DNA of 33,468 nt from a bacterium (GTDB taxonomy: Bacteria; Krumholzibacteriota; Krumholzibacteriia; LZORAL124-64-63), in the NCBI GenBank assembly GCA_018829565.1, contig JAHJTW010000202.1, positions 1-33,468 of the forward strand, in the 5' to 3' direction. A program made the position numbers and the translations under genes. The first letter of the stretch is position 1, and each line of letters starts with the position of its first letter. Below the pieces are notes generated by a model. That model was not told the origin of the DNA and made no database searches. It saw nothing but the letters and a program-made list of their open reading frames with translations. Below are positions 8,315 through 15,712 of this stretch, one piece after another.

Positions 8315-8363
8315 GGGGATACCTCTCGACAATGGAATTCGAATAGGGAACTGGGTTGAATGG

Positions 8364-8372
8364 AGTATATCA
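8364..8372 (-). promoter_or_regulatory. Extended -10 promoter candidate for the HIRAN-ARPP-1 gene
   Basis: The minus strand reads TGATATACT, an extended -10 (TG-N-TATACT) about 50 bp before the start codon and just after the hairpin ending the previous gene. No convincing -35 element is seen, as is allowed for extended -10 promoters. Confidence 0.45.
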
Positions 8373-8387
8373 GATCCAGGGGAAGAT

Positions 8388-8409
8388 GCCCCGGGCGAAT
8401 GCCCGGGGC
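8388..8409 (-). terminator. Hairpin terminator of the exported-protein run
   Basis: GCCCCGGGC and its exact complement enclose a 4-nt loop, 23 bp beyond the stop of the 8432-8962 gene. There is no strong U-run, so it may work as a terminator or as a 3'-end stabiliser. Confidence 0.55.
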
Positions 8410-8431
8410 CTTGGTCAGATCCTGGAGCCGG

Positions 8432-8962
8432 CTAGTATATGGACATGTACCAGTTGAAGGACAGTGCGACGTACACCCCCGGCCAGGTCGTCTCAGTGGG
8501 AACGATGATCTCCTTGGAGCGATCCCAGTAGGTTCCCCCGAGCTCCGCCTGGAAATAGGACGTGTCCGAAAGGGTCCACGCCCGGCCAAGGTACCCCGTG
8601 TAGCCGTACACCTGCCCACCACCCGACTCCTGTTCGACGTAGCTGAACCCGACACCCGCCAACCAGGAAGCGTCCTCGCGGTCGAGATCCAGGAAGTAGC
8701 GCGAAAACCCGATCATGAAGGCGAGCGTGGTCGTGTTGATCGTGTTGTCGTTGTCGGCGTAGGGCGTCAATCCCCAGGATGCGTCCAGACAGTATCGGCC
8801 GTTGTTTGAGAAAAGGCCCATCCCCAGCAACGTCGAGCCTCCTGTGGAGGATTTTACCTGGAAGCCATAGGCGTTCGAGTTGTAGCTCGGCCGATCGAGA
8901 TCCCCATATGCCGCTGTGCCCAGGAGCGAAACAATGATGATGACCAATCCAGCAATTCGCAT
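8432..8962 (-). CDS. Exported beta-barrel-like protein, unknown function
   Basis: 176 residues from ATG 8962, chosen because AAGGAGAGG lies just upstream and a signal peptide ('RIAGLVIIIVSLLGTAAYG') follows. The mature part alternates polar and aromatic residues in short strands ('LDASWGLTPYADN', 'LAFMIGFSRYFLDLDR', 'YFQAELGGTYWD', 'GVYVALSFNWYMSIY') and ends in an aromatic residue, as small outer-membrane beta-barrels do. It is the last gene of the run and is followed by a hairpin. No specific family is recognised. Confidence 0.7.
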   Translation of the reverse strand: MRIAGLVIIIVSLLGTAAYGDLDRPSYNSNAYGFQVKSSTGGSTLLGMGLFSNNGRYCLDASWGLTPYADNDNTINTTTLAFMIGFSRYFLDLDREDASWLAGVGFSYVEQESGGGQVYGYTGYLGRAWTLSDTSYFQAELGGTYWDRSKEIIVPTETTWPGVYVALSFNWYMSIY

Positions 8963-9017
8963 CTGCCTCTCCTTGTTGTCGGAATCTTGTCCCTCCACTG
9001 GAGATCTGTCGCACTTG

Positions 9018-9395
9018 TCAATAGGGGGTTATCTTTTGACCGGAGTGGGTAACCCGGATCACCTCCCTGTCGCCGGTGGAAAAATTGAAGGATTCCGTGA
9101 CCATTTCTCCCTGTTCCTGCCAGTAAGTCCTGCTTTCGACCACCTGGGACGTGCCGCCGGCGTAATCCACACGGAAATCATGGTCCGTCAACAGGATTGT
9201 TCCGGTCCCCGTGTTCCGGCAGGTGTATTCCACGATGCTATGGTCCTGGTATTCCTGGATCACGTTTAGAATTTCCACTCTTACCGAGAAAATCGGTTCT
9301 TCGGTCTTGCTGCATCCCGACAGAGCCAAGGCCGGGACCATCAACAGCACCGCGACCGTTCCCTTGCTTTTAATTCCCACTCTCATGACCTCCAT
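9018..9395 (-). CDS. Small lipoprotein, unknown function
   Basis: 125 residues. The N-terminal hydrophobic segment ends in the lipobox 'LALSGC', so the mature protein should be lipid-anchored. The mature ~95 residues look like a small beta-sandwich ('SIVEYTCRNTGTGTILLTDHDFRVDYAGG') without a recognised family. GAAGGG precedes ATG 9395; ATG 9386, behind GGAGG, is the alternative. It lies 26 bp after the preceding gene and is probably in the same transcript. Confidence 0.72.
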   Translation of the reverse strand: MEVMRVGIKSKGTVAVLLMVPALALSGCSKTEEPIFSVRVEILNVIQEYQDHSIVEYTCRNTGTGTILLTDHDFRVDYAGGTSQVVESRTYWQEQGEMVTESFNFSTGDREVIRVTHSGQKITPY

Positions 9396-9421
9396 TCAGC
9401 CCTTCGACGTCATATTCGCCG

Positions 9422-10135
9422 TCACTGGTAGAACAGCTCTCCGACAAGATGAAAAGTGGAGTCCAGGGAACGGACCTGGGTCTTGAGATGCCCGATGAAG
9501 TTGTCCTCCATGCAGGCATCCCAGCGCGTGATCCGCAGGATAAGTTCCATCGAGGTCCGGCCCAGCGTGATATCCCGGACTTCCAGGAACATCTGGCTCT
9601 CCGCCTCAAACACTCCCTTCGCCGCGAAGACCCCGCAATCCAGTTCCGCCCTGGCGCCGCTGATGGGATCGACGATCCTGCCGTTCATGTTCCGAACTTC
9701 CATCTTCCTGGAGGCATTGACCCGTTTGACCTCGAACTCCATCCAGACCTGGACCTTGCGGGAGGGGGCCAGCTCGCAGGTTTCGTCGATGATGTACTTG
9801 TCCACCCGTTCAGGGTTGATGCATTCCAGATCCATGGCGACGAATTCGACCCTCTTCTCTTCTCCGGACTGGACTTCAGCCGGCTCCTCGCGCACCACCT
9901 TGTTGTCCCTGTCGATGACCAGCTGGATGCTGTCGCGCGGGATGGTACGGAAGAGCCGGGGGCCCGCCGGATCAAGCTCCAGGATGGTCGGCGTTACCCG
10001 GATGATCTCTCCCCTGATCCGGGAGCCATCGAGCGTCACTACCGTGCACGGCCCTGAAAGTTCGTCCAGTCCAGCCGCGACGGCCTGGCTATGGAGAAAT
10101 ACAGCTGCCAGCATCCATGGTAAGAAAACGCGCAC
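9422..10135 (-). CDS. Exported protein of unknown function, paralogue-like to the upstream gene
   Basis: About 237 residues from GTG 10135, chosen over TTG 10156 because AGGAGG lies six bases before it and a clean signal peptide follows ('VFLPWMLAAVFLHSQAVAAG'). The start lies 47 bp inside the preceding gene, whose C-terminal codons therefore carry this ribosome site. The N-terminal ~60 residues ('VVTLDGSRIRGEIIRVTPTILEL ... IPRDSIQLVID') resemble a small beta-barrel, also seen in the neighbour ('LVGGGMIEGTVTKIDVESVFYMV'). The rest is beta-rich ('VQVWMEFEVKRVNASRK') with no recognised domain. Periplasmic or surface location is inferred. Confidence 0.72.
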   Translation of the reverse strand: MRVFLPWMLAAVFLHSQAVAAGLDELSGPCTVVTLDGSRIRGEIIRVTPTILELDPAGPRLFRTIPRDSIQLVIDRDNKVVREEPAEVQSGEEKRVEFVAMDLECINPERVDKYIIDETCELAPSRKVQVWMEFEVKRVNASRKMEVRNMNGRIVDPISGARAELDCGVFAAKGVFEAESQMFLEVRDITLGRTSMELILRITRWDACMEDNFIGHLKTQVRSLDSTFHLVGELFYQ

Positions 10136-10895
10136 TTCCGTCCTCCTCGATGACAAGATTGATCAAGACGTCCTGGAACTCGACATAGTCGGCCTTGGCA
10201 CCGGGAATGGAAATGATGACCCGGTTCCCCGGTTTCCCCTCCTTCAGGAAGATCGCGTTCCCGACCCCCGACAAGATTTCCTGACCTTCCGCCGAGAGGA
10301 TCCGATACTCAATGCACTCGTGATCCAGTCGAGCGTACCGCCCTTCCTGGCCCTGGATGTTCGCCGACCAGCCAAGGAACATGAGGACGGCTTCCGGGCC
10401 GGGATGGAGACAGGCCTCCATCAGGCGGGGGCCATTATATCCTCCATAATCTGCGTACTCTTCGATGCCTCCAGGATCAAACACCTGCTGCTTGTCCAGT
10501 TGCAGGATCAGATTGTGCGTCACCTCGTACTTGAATCCGGACGCATGATCGAGGACAACCGGCTCCAAGCTGATGTATTGCTTTCCTCCGAACCGGACCC
10601 GCGTATTCCCTGAATTCAAGGAGAGGCGGCTGCCCATTTCTTTGGCGCTCTGCCCCCCCAGATCGATAATCTCTCCGGAATCCATCAGAATGACGTCGAT
10701 GGAACTACGGGCCACCGTCGCAATCTCCTCCCCGACCATATAGAAAACGCTTTCGACGTCGATCTTGGTCACTGTTCCCTCGATCATTCCCCCGCCGACC
10801 AAATAGATCTGGTCGGCGTGAGCCGGCGCCGCAAAGACCGCCAGGGATGCCACGAATACTGCCAACCTGAGGCGAATCCTGTTATTTCCTGGCAA
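10089..10895 (-). CDS. Exported protein of unknown function
   Basis: 268 residues from TTG 10895 with GGAGG 7 bp upstream; the signal peptide is 'LRLAVFVASLAVFAAPAHA'. An N-terminal SH3-like/barrel segment ('QIYLVGGGMIEGTVTKID ... VARSSIDVILMDSGEIIDLGG') precedes a beta-rich domain. This start pattern, in which 'VxGxV' is followed by 'IxxI.L', is shared with the next gene, so the two may be divergent paralogues. It overlaps the preceding gene by 14 bp and the following one by 47 bp, which points to coupled translation. No enzyme motif was seen. Confidence 0.72.
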   Translation of the reverse strand: MPGNNRIRLRLAVFVASLAVFAAPAHADQIYLVGGGMIEGTVTKIDVESVFYMVGEEIATVARSSIDVILMDSGEIIDLGGQSAKEMGSRLSLNSGNTRVRFGGKQYISLEPVVLDHASGFKYEVTHNLILQLDKQQVFDPGGIEEYADYGGYNGPRLMEACLHPGPEAVLMFLGWSANIQGQEGRYARLDHECIEYRILSAEGQEILSGVGNAIFLKEGKPGNRVIISIPGAKADYVEFQDVLINLVIEEDGSARFLTMDAGSCISP

Positions 10896-11556
10896 AGCTG
10901 AGCCTCCAGACCGAAGCGTCCCTCAGGACTTGACCCTTCCCGTAGCGGCTGGTTCCCTCTACGCTGAGGTCCACCGTGAAGCTGCAGTCGCAAAATGGAC
11001 CTATATCCATGCCCTTGAAATCGTAGCTCACCCCGAAATAGCCATCGTCATCATAGATGTGAAGAACCGGGAGGGGATCTTCTCCGTAATACTTGTTCTT
11101 CGGGTGCCGGCCCCCGTCTTTCCACTTAAATTCGTAATATTCGGCATGGGCGACCGGGGGGGATTGCACCATTCCCACCACTCTGTCCGCCTTGTCCAGC
11201 AACATAACGGCTTCTACCGAAACGGCCGGGTCATTCGATGCAATAATCTTGGGCCCGTACTTAGACGGCTTGGAAATCGTTGGATAATAGGCGCTGAAAA
11301 ATATCAGCATCCGGTAGTATTCCCCATCCACGGCCGCGAACACCTCGGATGCGCACATGTGTTCCCGCTTAAGATACTCCCCGCCATCCTTGGGGAGTTT
11401 GGTGTGCTGAAATGTTTTTGCCGAGATGGCCTCCTCGCCCCGGCCCTCAGCCGGCAAAAATCCTGACCACAGCACCAGCACCGTCAGGAACGAAATCGTC
11501 CATTTGATTCCTTGCCGTGATTTTTTCCTGAGAATTATTTTTGCAGCCACGTCCAC
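10882..11556 (-). CDS. Exported protein of unknown function
   Basis: 224 residues from a GTG (11556, or 11550 two codons later; AGAGGAAGG lies just upstream of both). A basic N-terminus ('ILRKKSRQGIKW') precedes a hydrophobic stretch ('TISFLTVLVLWSGFLPAEG'), a signal peptide or signal anchor. The mature part is rich in Lys/Tyr ('ASEVFAAVDGEYYRMLIFFSAYYP', 'YYEFKWKDGGRHPKNKYYGE') and ends in a beta-rich stretch ('FCDCSFTVDLSVEG'). I do not recognise the family. It is less GC-rich than its neighbours. Confidence 0.7.
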   Translation of the reverse strand: MDVAAKIILRKKSRQGIKWTISFLTVLVLWSGFLPAEGRGEEAISAKTFQHTKLPKDGGEYLKREHMCASEVFAAVDGEYYRMLIFFSAYYPTISKPSKYGPKIIASNDPAVSVEAVMLLDKADRVVGMVQSPPVAHAEYYEFKWKDGGRHPKNKYYGEDPLPVLHIYDDDGYFGVSYDFKGMDIGPFCDCSFTVDLSVEGTSRYGKGQVLRDASVWRLSFARK

Positions 11557-11601
11557 CTTCCTCTCGCCAGCTTGTGGCCCCCCGCGTGACCACCGGAAAC
11601 T

Positions 11602-12015
11602 TCACAAGCCCGTCCACAGGGCCCCAAGCAAAGTCCCTGAAATCAGGAAAGCTGCCATCCCGGGTGGTGGATCACTCGCGTAATATGCAAGGGAGTAGGC
11701 GGCGAAACCCACTGCACATCCCCAGATCGCCCCCTTGACTGGTGAGATCTCCGAACTCGAGGAAACCCGTCCGGAAGCGAAGGACGGGGAGAACGGGTGC
11801 GGATCAGAGAAGTCCTTCAGAACGGTATTCCAGGGCCCGCCATCAACCGAGCTCATCAGTTCAGCAGTCGGCAAGGACGGTTTGCCCTCAATTTTCCCGT
11901 CATTTCCATCCACAATCAGGTTGCAATTCCGACTCCACTGCCAAGTCTGGTCCATTTGGGCAAAGCTCTGAGTAGTGATGCAAAGCCCAATACAAATCAT
12001 GATCATCTTGTGCAC
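11602..12015 (-). CDS. Small exported protein with C-terminal membrane hairpin
   Basis: About 137 residues. GTG 12015 is preferred because AAAGG is 8 bp upstream; GTG 12024 and ATG 12006 are alternatives. The signal peptide is 'MIMICIGLCITTQSFA'. After a polar central stretch, the C-terminal ~50 residues form two hydrophobic segments with Gly/Ala-rich packing ('GAIWGCAVGFAAYSLAYYA' and 'GMAAFLISGTLLGALWTG'), a glycine-zipper-like hairpin. Function unknown; part of the same dense minus-strand run. Confidence 0.65.
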   Translation of the reverse strand: MHKMIMICIGLCITTQSFAQMDQTWQWSRNCNLIVDGNDGKIEGKPSLPTAELMSSVDGGPWNTVLKDFSDPHPFSPSFASGRVSSSSEISPVKGAIWGCAVGFAAYSLAYYASDPPPGMAAFLISGTLLGALWTGL

Positions 12016-12083
12016 GGAAATCACCTTTCTGGTCGATCAACTTTCCTCATGAGCGCCGGTTCGCATCGACATTCAACATTGTT

Positions 12084-12596
12084 TTACTCCACCGTCACCA
12101 TCGCCTCCCCCAGTTCCAGCCCTTCCACGAACACCTCCGTGCCCGTGGCGTCGATGAAACGCACATTCTCCGGGTCGATCATGAAATGGCACACTCCGGG
12201 GGCGAGGCCGCGGATCGTGATCGTGCCGACCGACCCGCTCCTCAACGCCTTGCCGTTGTCGTTGATGTCGGTGAGCGAGAGATAGATCACCCCGTCGTCC
12301 ACCTGGAAGATTCCCAAGGCGTCCGAACCCAGGAAACCTCCGGGAGCATACCCATCGTTTTCTTCCACCTCGACCACCGCGGGGTCATAGCCTATTCGCA
12401 GGCTCAGGGCGAATACCTTTCCAGACACGTCCTTGATGGCCACCGAGAGACTGCCCGTCTCATCCGGGCCGAGCGTCTCGCTCGACAGGGACAGACGAAT
12501 CCCCGGTTCCGGCTCCGGTGCGACAGGATCGTCGCTGCAGGCAGCCAAGAGCAGGCCGATCAGGCACAGAACCAGGGCGTTGGGTGTCTTCCGCAT
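12084..12596 (-). CDS. Cohesin-like domain lipoprotein
   Basis: 170 residues from ATG 12596 (AAAGGAG, 6-bp spacing). The signal ends in the lipobox 'LLAAC', followed by an acidic/proline linker. Residues ~32-170 look like a cohesin/CBM-type beta-sandwich: 'GSLSVAIKDVSGKVFALSLR' then 'IGYDPAVVEVEEN', 'GGFLGSDALG', 'GVIYLSLTD', 'GSVGTITIRGLAPGV', 'VRFIDATGTEV'. Cohesins bind dockerin modules, and the gene 18 bp upstream in the same operon encodes a dockerin-bearing protein, so this lipoprotein may anchor it to the outer membrane. The fold call is by pattern; binding is inferred. Confidence 0.7.
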   Translation of the reverse strand: MRKTPNALVLCLIGLLLAACSDDPVAPEPEPGIRLSLSSETLGPDETGSLSVAIKDVSGKVFALSLRIGYDPAVVEVEENDGYAPGGFLGSDALGIFQVDDGVIYLSLTDINDNGKALRSGSVGTITIRGLAPGVCHFMIDPENVRFIDATGTEVFVEGLELGEAMVTVE

Positions 12597-12614
12597 GGTC
12601 ATCTCCTTTGCCCT

Positions 12615-15404
12615 TTACTTGAGGACGGTCATTTTCCGGACGGCCGTTTTCCCGGCGGCATCCAGGCGATAGAAGTAGACCCCGCTGCCCAGCCTGTCGG
12701 CGGTCACCTCGACGGCATGGCTGCCGGCCTCGAAGGGGGTATCGATCAGCACCGTTTTGGCCAGCCGACCACCGAGATCGTAAATCTCCAGGGTGACCGG
12801 CCCAGGCCGGGGCAGGTCGAAGGAAATGGTCGTCCGCGGATTGAAGGGATTCGGATGGTTCTGGTGGACGGCGAAGGCCATGGGAACTCCGGATTCTTCG
12901 ATCCCGAGGATCCCCGCCAGCAAGGCCTTCATCGCCCTGGTGGGCTCACCGGAACCCGACAGGCCGTTGTATAGGGTTTGAAGCGCCGCACCATGTTCAG
13001 CGAACAAATCTGGATCGCTCGGATCGACTTCGGTCACGAAAGAACCGTTGTCGTGGGTCCGGCCCCAGTTGAGCCCGATGGCGAACACGTCCTGCTCGTC
13101 CACGACGCCGTTGCCGTCGGCATCCGCCCGCGCCGCCAGTAGGGGATCCCAGCAGGGGCAGCTCCCGGCCGTCCATCCCAAGCCCGCGCCGTCCCTGGGG
13201 CTCCCGGTTTGGAGGAAGTGGATGCCGATGGGCAGGATGTCGTACTCGTCGACCATACCGTTGTTGTCTGTATCACCCGGATAGACTTCGTACCCGCCCT
13301 CGCCTGTATAGGCCTCGCAGGCCAGGTGAGTGCATTGCGCCAGCTTGAAGGGCCCGCAACCGTTGCCCGACATGGCCAGGGCCTTTTGCCCCGCTGGATT
13401 CAAAGCCGGCCCGTCCATCTCCAGCTCGATGGAACCTGTCGCGAGGTTCAAGACCCCCGCCGATGTTTCGGAACTGTAGAATATGAATGGCGCCCCGGGG
13501 TCGAGAGTGATCAGCCTCAGCCACCCCTCGGCGCCCAGGACCAAGTCCTTTTCCACTGCGAGGGTTTCCCCATCCACCGCTCTGAGATGGCCGGAGTTGT
13601 CGCCCAGGAGGATCTCCGCCGCATCGTCTCCATCGACGTCGGCCAGAGCCAGGGTGGCGAAGCCCTCGATGTCGATCTGCCGTCCGTCGTGAGTACTTCC
13701 GTCGAACACCCAGAAATCCCCGCAATAAGCGATGAGCTCGGGCTGGGGGTCCTGGTCGACATTCCCCACAATCACCTGCCAGATCTTGGACCAGTAAGAC
13801 CCCAAGCTCGGGCTGTGCCACTCCACCTCGCCCGTTGAACCGTCGATGACATAAACGAATACCCCGGGAGCTCCGGTGGTCTCGCGCCCCCCCCCGGCCA
13901 CGATCTCGGTGCCGCCATCGAGATCGACGTCCCCCAGAGCAAGGGAATACATGGGCGCTCCGTTGTCGAAGACATAGCCATGTTCCACCTCGTGGCTGGC
14001 CCCGTTGACCACGTAGACCGCGCCCGCATACAAATAATCCGTGGCCACCAGGATCTCCGTGTCCCCGTCGTCGTCGCAATCGCCGATTTCCAGATCTTGA
14101 ATTCCCGTCATGGACATGCGGCCGAAAAAACTCCGTCCGCTCTGGAATTCGAGCTCGTAAGTGGAGGCGTCCACGATGGTGAGGATCCCATCGCCGTGGC
14201 CGCTTTCGCTCACGCGCGACATGAACACGATTTCCTCGGAGCCGTCGTCGTCGCAATCCCCGATTTCCACCAGGCCGAAACCGCCGGTGTGCAGGCTGAT
14301 GAACTCGCGGGCCAGGGACGGGAGTTCGTGCACGACAAAGTTGTCCTGCCCCGTGGTGCCGGAGCCGCATCCCCAGAAGACTTCCAGATTCCCGTCGCCG
14401 TCCAGATCGGCGCAGCCCAGGTTGGTCACGCCCTCGCTGGGAACGGGGATGGCCCAGAGGTCCTCCAGCGTGACCACATCCACCCCGTGGATGTTACCCC
14501 CCTGGGCGTCCGCATAGAGGACCTCCTTCTTGCCGTCCCCGCTGACGTCCATGAGCAGCAGGGCGTCGATGTCAATGCGCGTTTCGAGTTCCCATTTCTG
14601 GGTCTGCAGATCGGCGTCGAAAGCCCGGATGGCGTACCAGCCTTCGGCTCCCACGATCTCGGACTGGGGATCGTCATCGATGTTGCCCAGGGCAACGCGG
14701 ATACCGAATCCTGCGCCCGAGTTGTTCCATTCCTCCTTCAGGGCCTCCCCGTCGTATTCAAGGACCAGGCCCTCGACCGTGACGACCTCCAGCGCCGGAT
14801 CCCCGTCGATGTCGCCTACTGCGAAGTCCCGGGCGCCGACAGCCAGTTGATGATCAAGGGTCATGCCCGCAGTTTCGAAGAGATACAGGTTGCCGGTGTT
14901 CGAAAGGACCAACTCCTCGAGCCCGTCATTGTCCGCATCGGCCAGGCACATCTGCCGGATGTAGCCCGCGCCGGATTCGATTCGGCGGACCTCCGTCATG
15001 GTCGCCGCGTCGAATTGCAGAATCATTCCCGTATCCTGGACGATGAAGATCTGAGGTCCGGCGCCAAGATCGAACGACCTGATCAACAGGATGTTGTCGG
15101 TGGACGTTTCGCTGATCCAGGTGATCCTGTATTCCCCTGAATCCTCATCGCGTTCGAGGATGTACCAGTAGTCGTTGTCCCCCCAGGTACTCAGGGATCC
15201 CCCGCAGGCGATCTCGATGAGGCCGTCCCCGTCAAAGTCCCCCGTGGCGAAACCGGAACGCCCTATCTGGTCCCCCAACACCCCGTAGATCCAGGTCTGC
15301 TCCAGGTCCACCGTAGACTTGGAGGGGAAAGCCTGGGCCTGCATGGAGAAGACGACAACCCAGAGTACCGAGAAGAGGAGGATGGTGGATTTTCGCAACT
15401 GCAT
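12615..15404 (-). CDS. Large secreted FG-GAP/VCBS protein with dockerin module and C-terminal sorting domain
   Basis: 929 residues from ATG 15404 (AGGAG, 7-bp spacing, then signal 'STILLFSVLWVVVFSMQAQA'); the track start at 15509 has neither. Residues ~30-690 hold many FG-GAP-like calcium-binding loops ('DFDGDGLIEIACGG', 'DADNDGLEELVLS', 'DLDGDGNLEVFWG', 'DCDDDGDTEILVAT'), which form a beta-propeller. Residues ~708-785 hold two dockerin-type repeats ('GDTDNNGMVDEYDILPIG', 'ADADGNGVVDEQDVFAIGLN'). The last ~85 residues are the sorting-like domain ('NHPNPFNPRTTISF ... GVYFYRLDAAG'). It is the first gene of the run and probably an adhesin-like surface protein. Confidence 0.85.
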   Translation of the reverse strand: MQLRKSTILLFSVLWVVVFSMQAQAFPSKSTVDLEQTWIYGVLGDQIGRSGFATGDFDGDGLIEIACGGSLSTWGDNDYWYILERDEDSGEYRITWISETSTDNILLIRSFDLGAGPQIFIVQDTGMILQFDAATMTEVRRIESGAGYIRQMCLADADNDGLEELVLSNTGNLYLFETAGMTLDHQLAVGARDFAVGDIDGDPALEVVTVEGLVLEYDGEALKEEWNNSGAGFGIRVALGNIDDDPQSEIVGAEGWYAIRAFDADLQTQKWELETRIDIDALLLMDVSGDGKKEVLYADAQGGNIHGVDVVTLEDLWAIPVPSEGVTNLGCADLDGDGNLEVFWGCGSGTTGQDNFVVHELPSLAREFISLHTGGFGLVEIGDCDDDGSEEIVFMSRVSESGHGDGILTIVDASTYELEFQSGRSFFGRMSMTGIQDLEIGDCDDDGDTEILVATDYLYAGAVYVVNGASHEVEHGYVFDNGAPMYSLALGDVDLDGGTEIVAGGGRETTGAPGVFVYVIDGSTGEVEWHSPSLGSYWSKIWQVIVGNVDQDPQPELIAYCGDFWVFDGSTHDGRQIDIEGFATLALADVDGDDAAEILLGDNSGHLRAVDGETLAVEKDLVLGAEGWLRLITLDPGAPFIFYSSETSAGVLNLATGSIELEMDGPALNPAGQKALAMSGNGCGPFKLAQCTHLACEAYTGEGGYEVYPGDTDNNGMVDEYDILPIGIHFLQTGSPRDGAGLGWTAGSCPCWDPLLAARADADGNGVVDEQDVFAIGLNWGRTHDNGSFVTEVDPSDPDLFAEHGAALQTLYNGLSGSGEPTRAMKALLAGILGIEESGVPMAFAVHQNHPNPFNPRTTISFDLPRPGPVTLEIYDLGGRLAKTVLIDTPFEAGSHAVEVTADRLGSGVYFYRLDAAGKTAVRKMTVLK

Positions 15405-15712
15405 GGACTCACTCCTGATTTCAGACCCCCGATGAACTGCTGGTTTGCCTTCCAATGGGCAAACCCCGTTCCGCCCCACTATCGGGCCGGAATCGCCGGC
15501 CAAACTCATAAGTTGTTGTCTTTTAAACCATTATTGAAGTTGTCCAGAGTGGACTTTGGGGCAACCATGGCAAAGGGGAAACAAGGGAATGGCGCTCGCA
15601 ATGGCCGCTCCGTGCAGCATGTTGTTATTCAATGACTTAAGCTTATTGGGTTTTTATGGCAGAGGATGCGTCAACACATGTGTCCATGGGTCAAAATGTT
15701 CGCCTTACCCCG
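15405..15712 (-). other. Gene-free upstream region of the exported-protein run
   Basis: 308 bp between the response regulator stop and the FG-GAP protein start; the short ORFs here look spurious. It holds GGCCGG-N5-CCGGCC (15485-15501), a 6-bp hairpin in the likely 5' leader, and an AT-rich patch near 15510-15545. I looked for a sigma-54 (-24/-12) site, because the neighbouring regulator is of NtrC type, and found none that fits well. Confidence 0.45.

Noticed and set aside
8388-8409. Hairpin as a fourth copy of the terminator-linked repeat
   Set aside because: The palindrome is strong, but the TTTTGA(T/G)CTTTG flank is missing.
15405-15712. Possible sigma-54 promoter upstream of the FG-GAP gene
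   Set aside because: No TGGCAC-N5-TTGC-like site with correct spacing could be found by eye, even though the adjacent regulator is an NtrC type.
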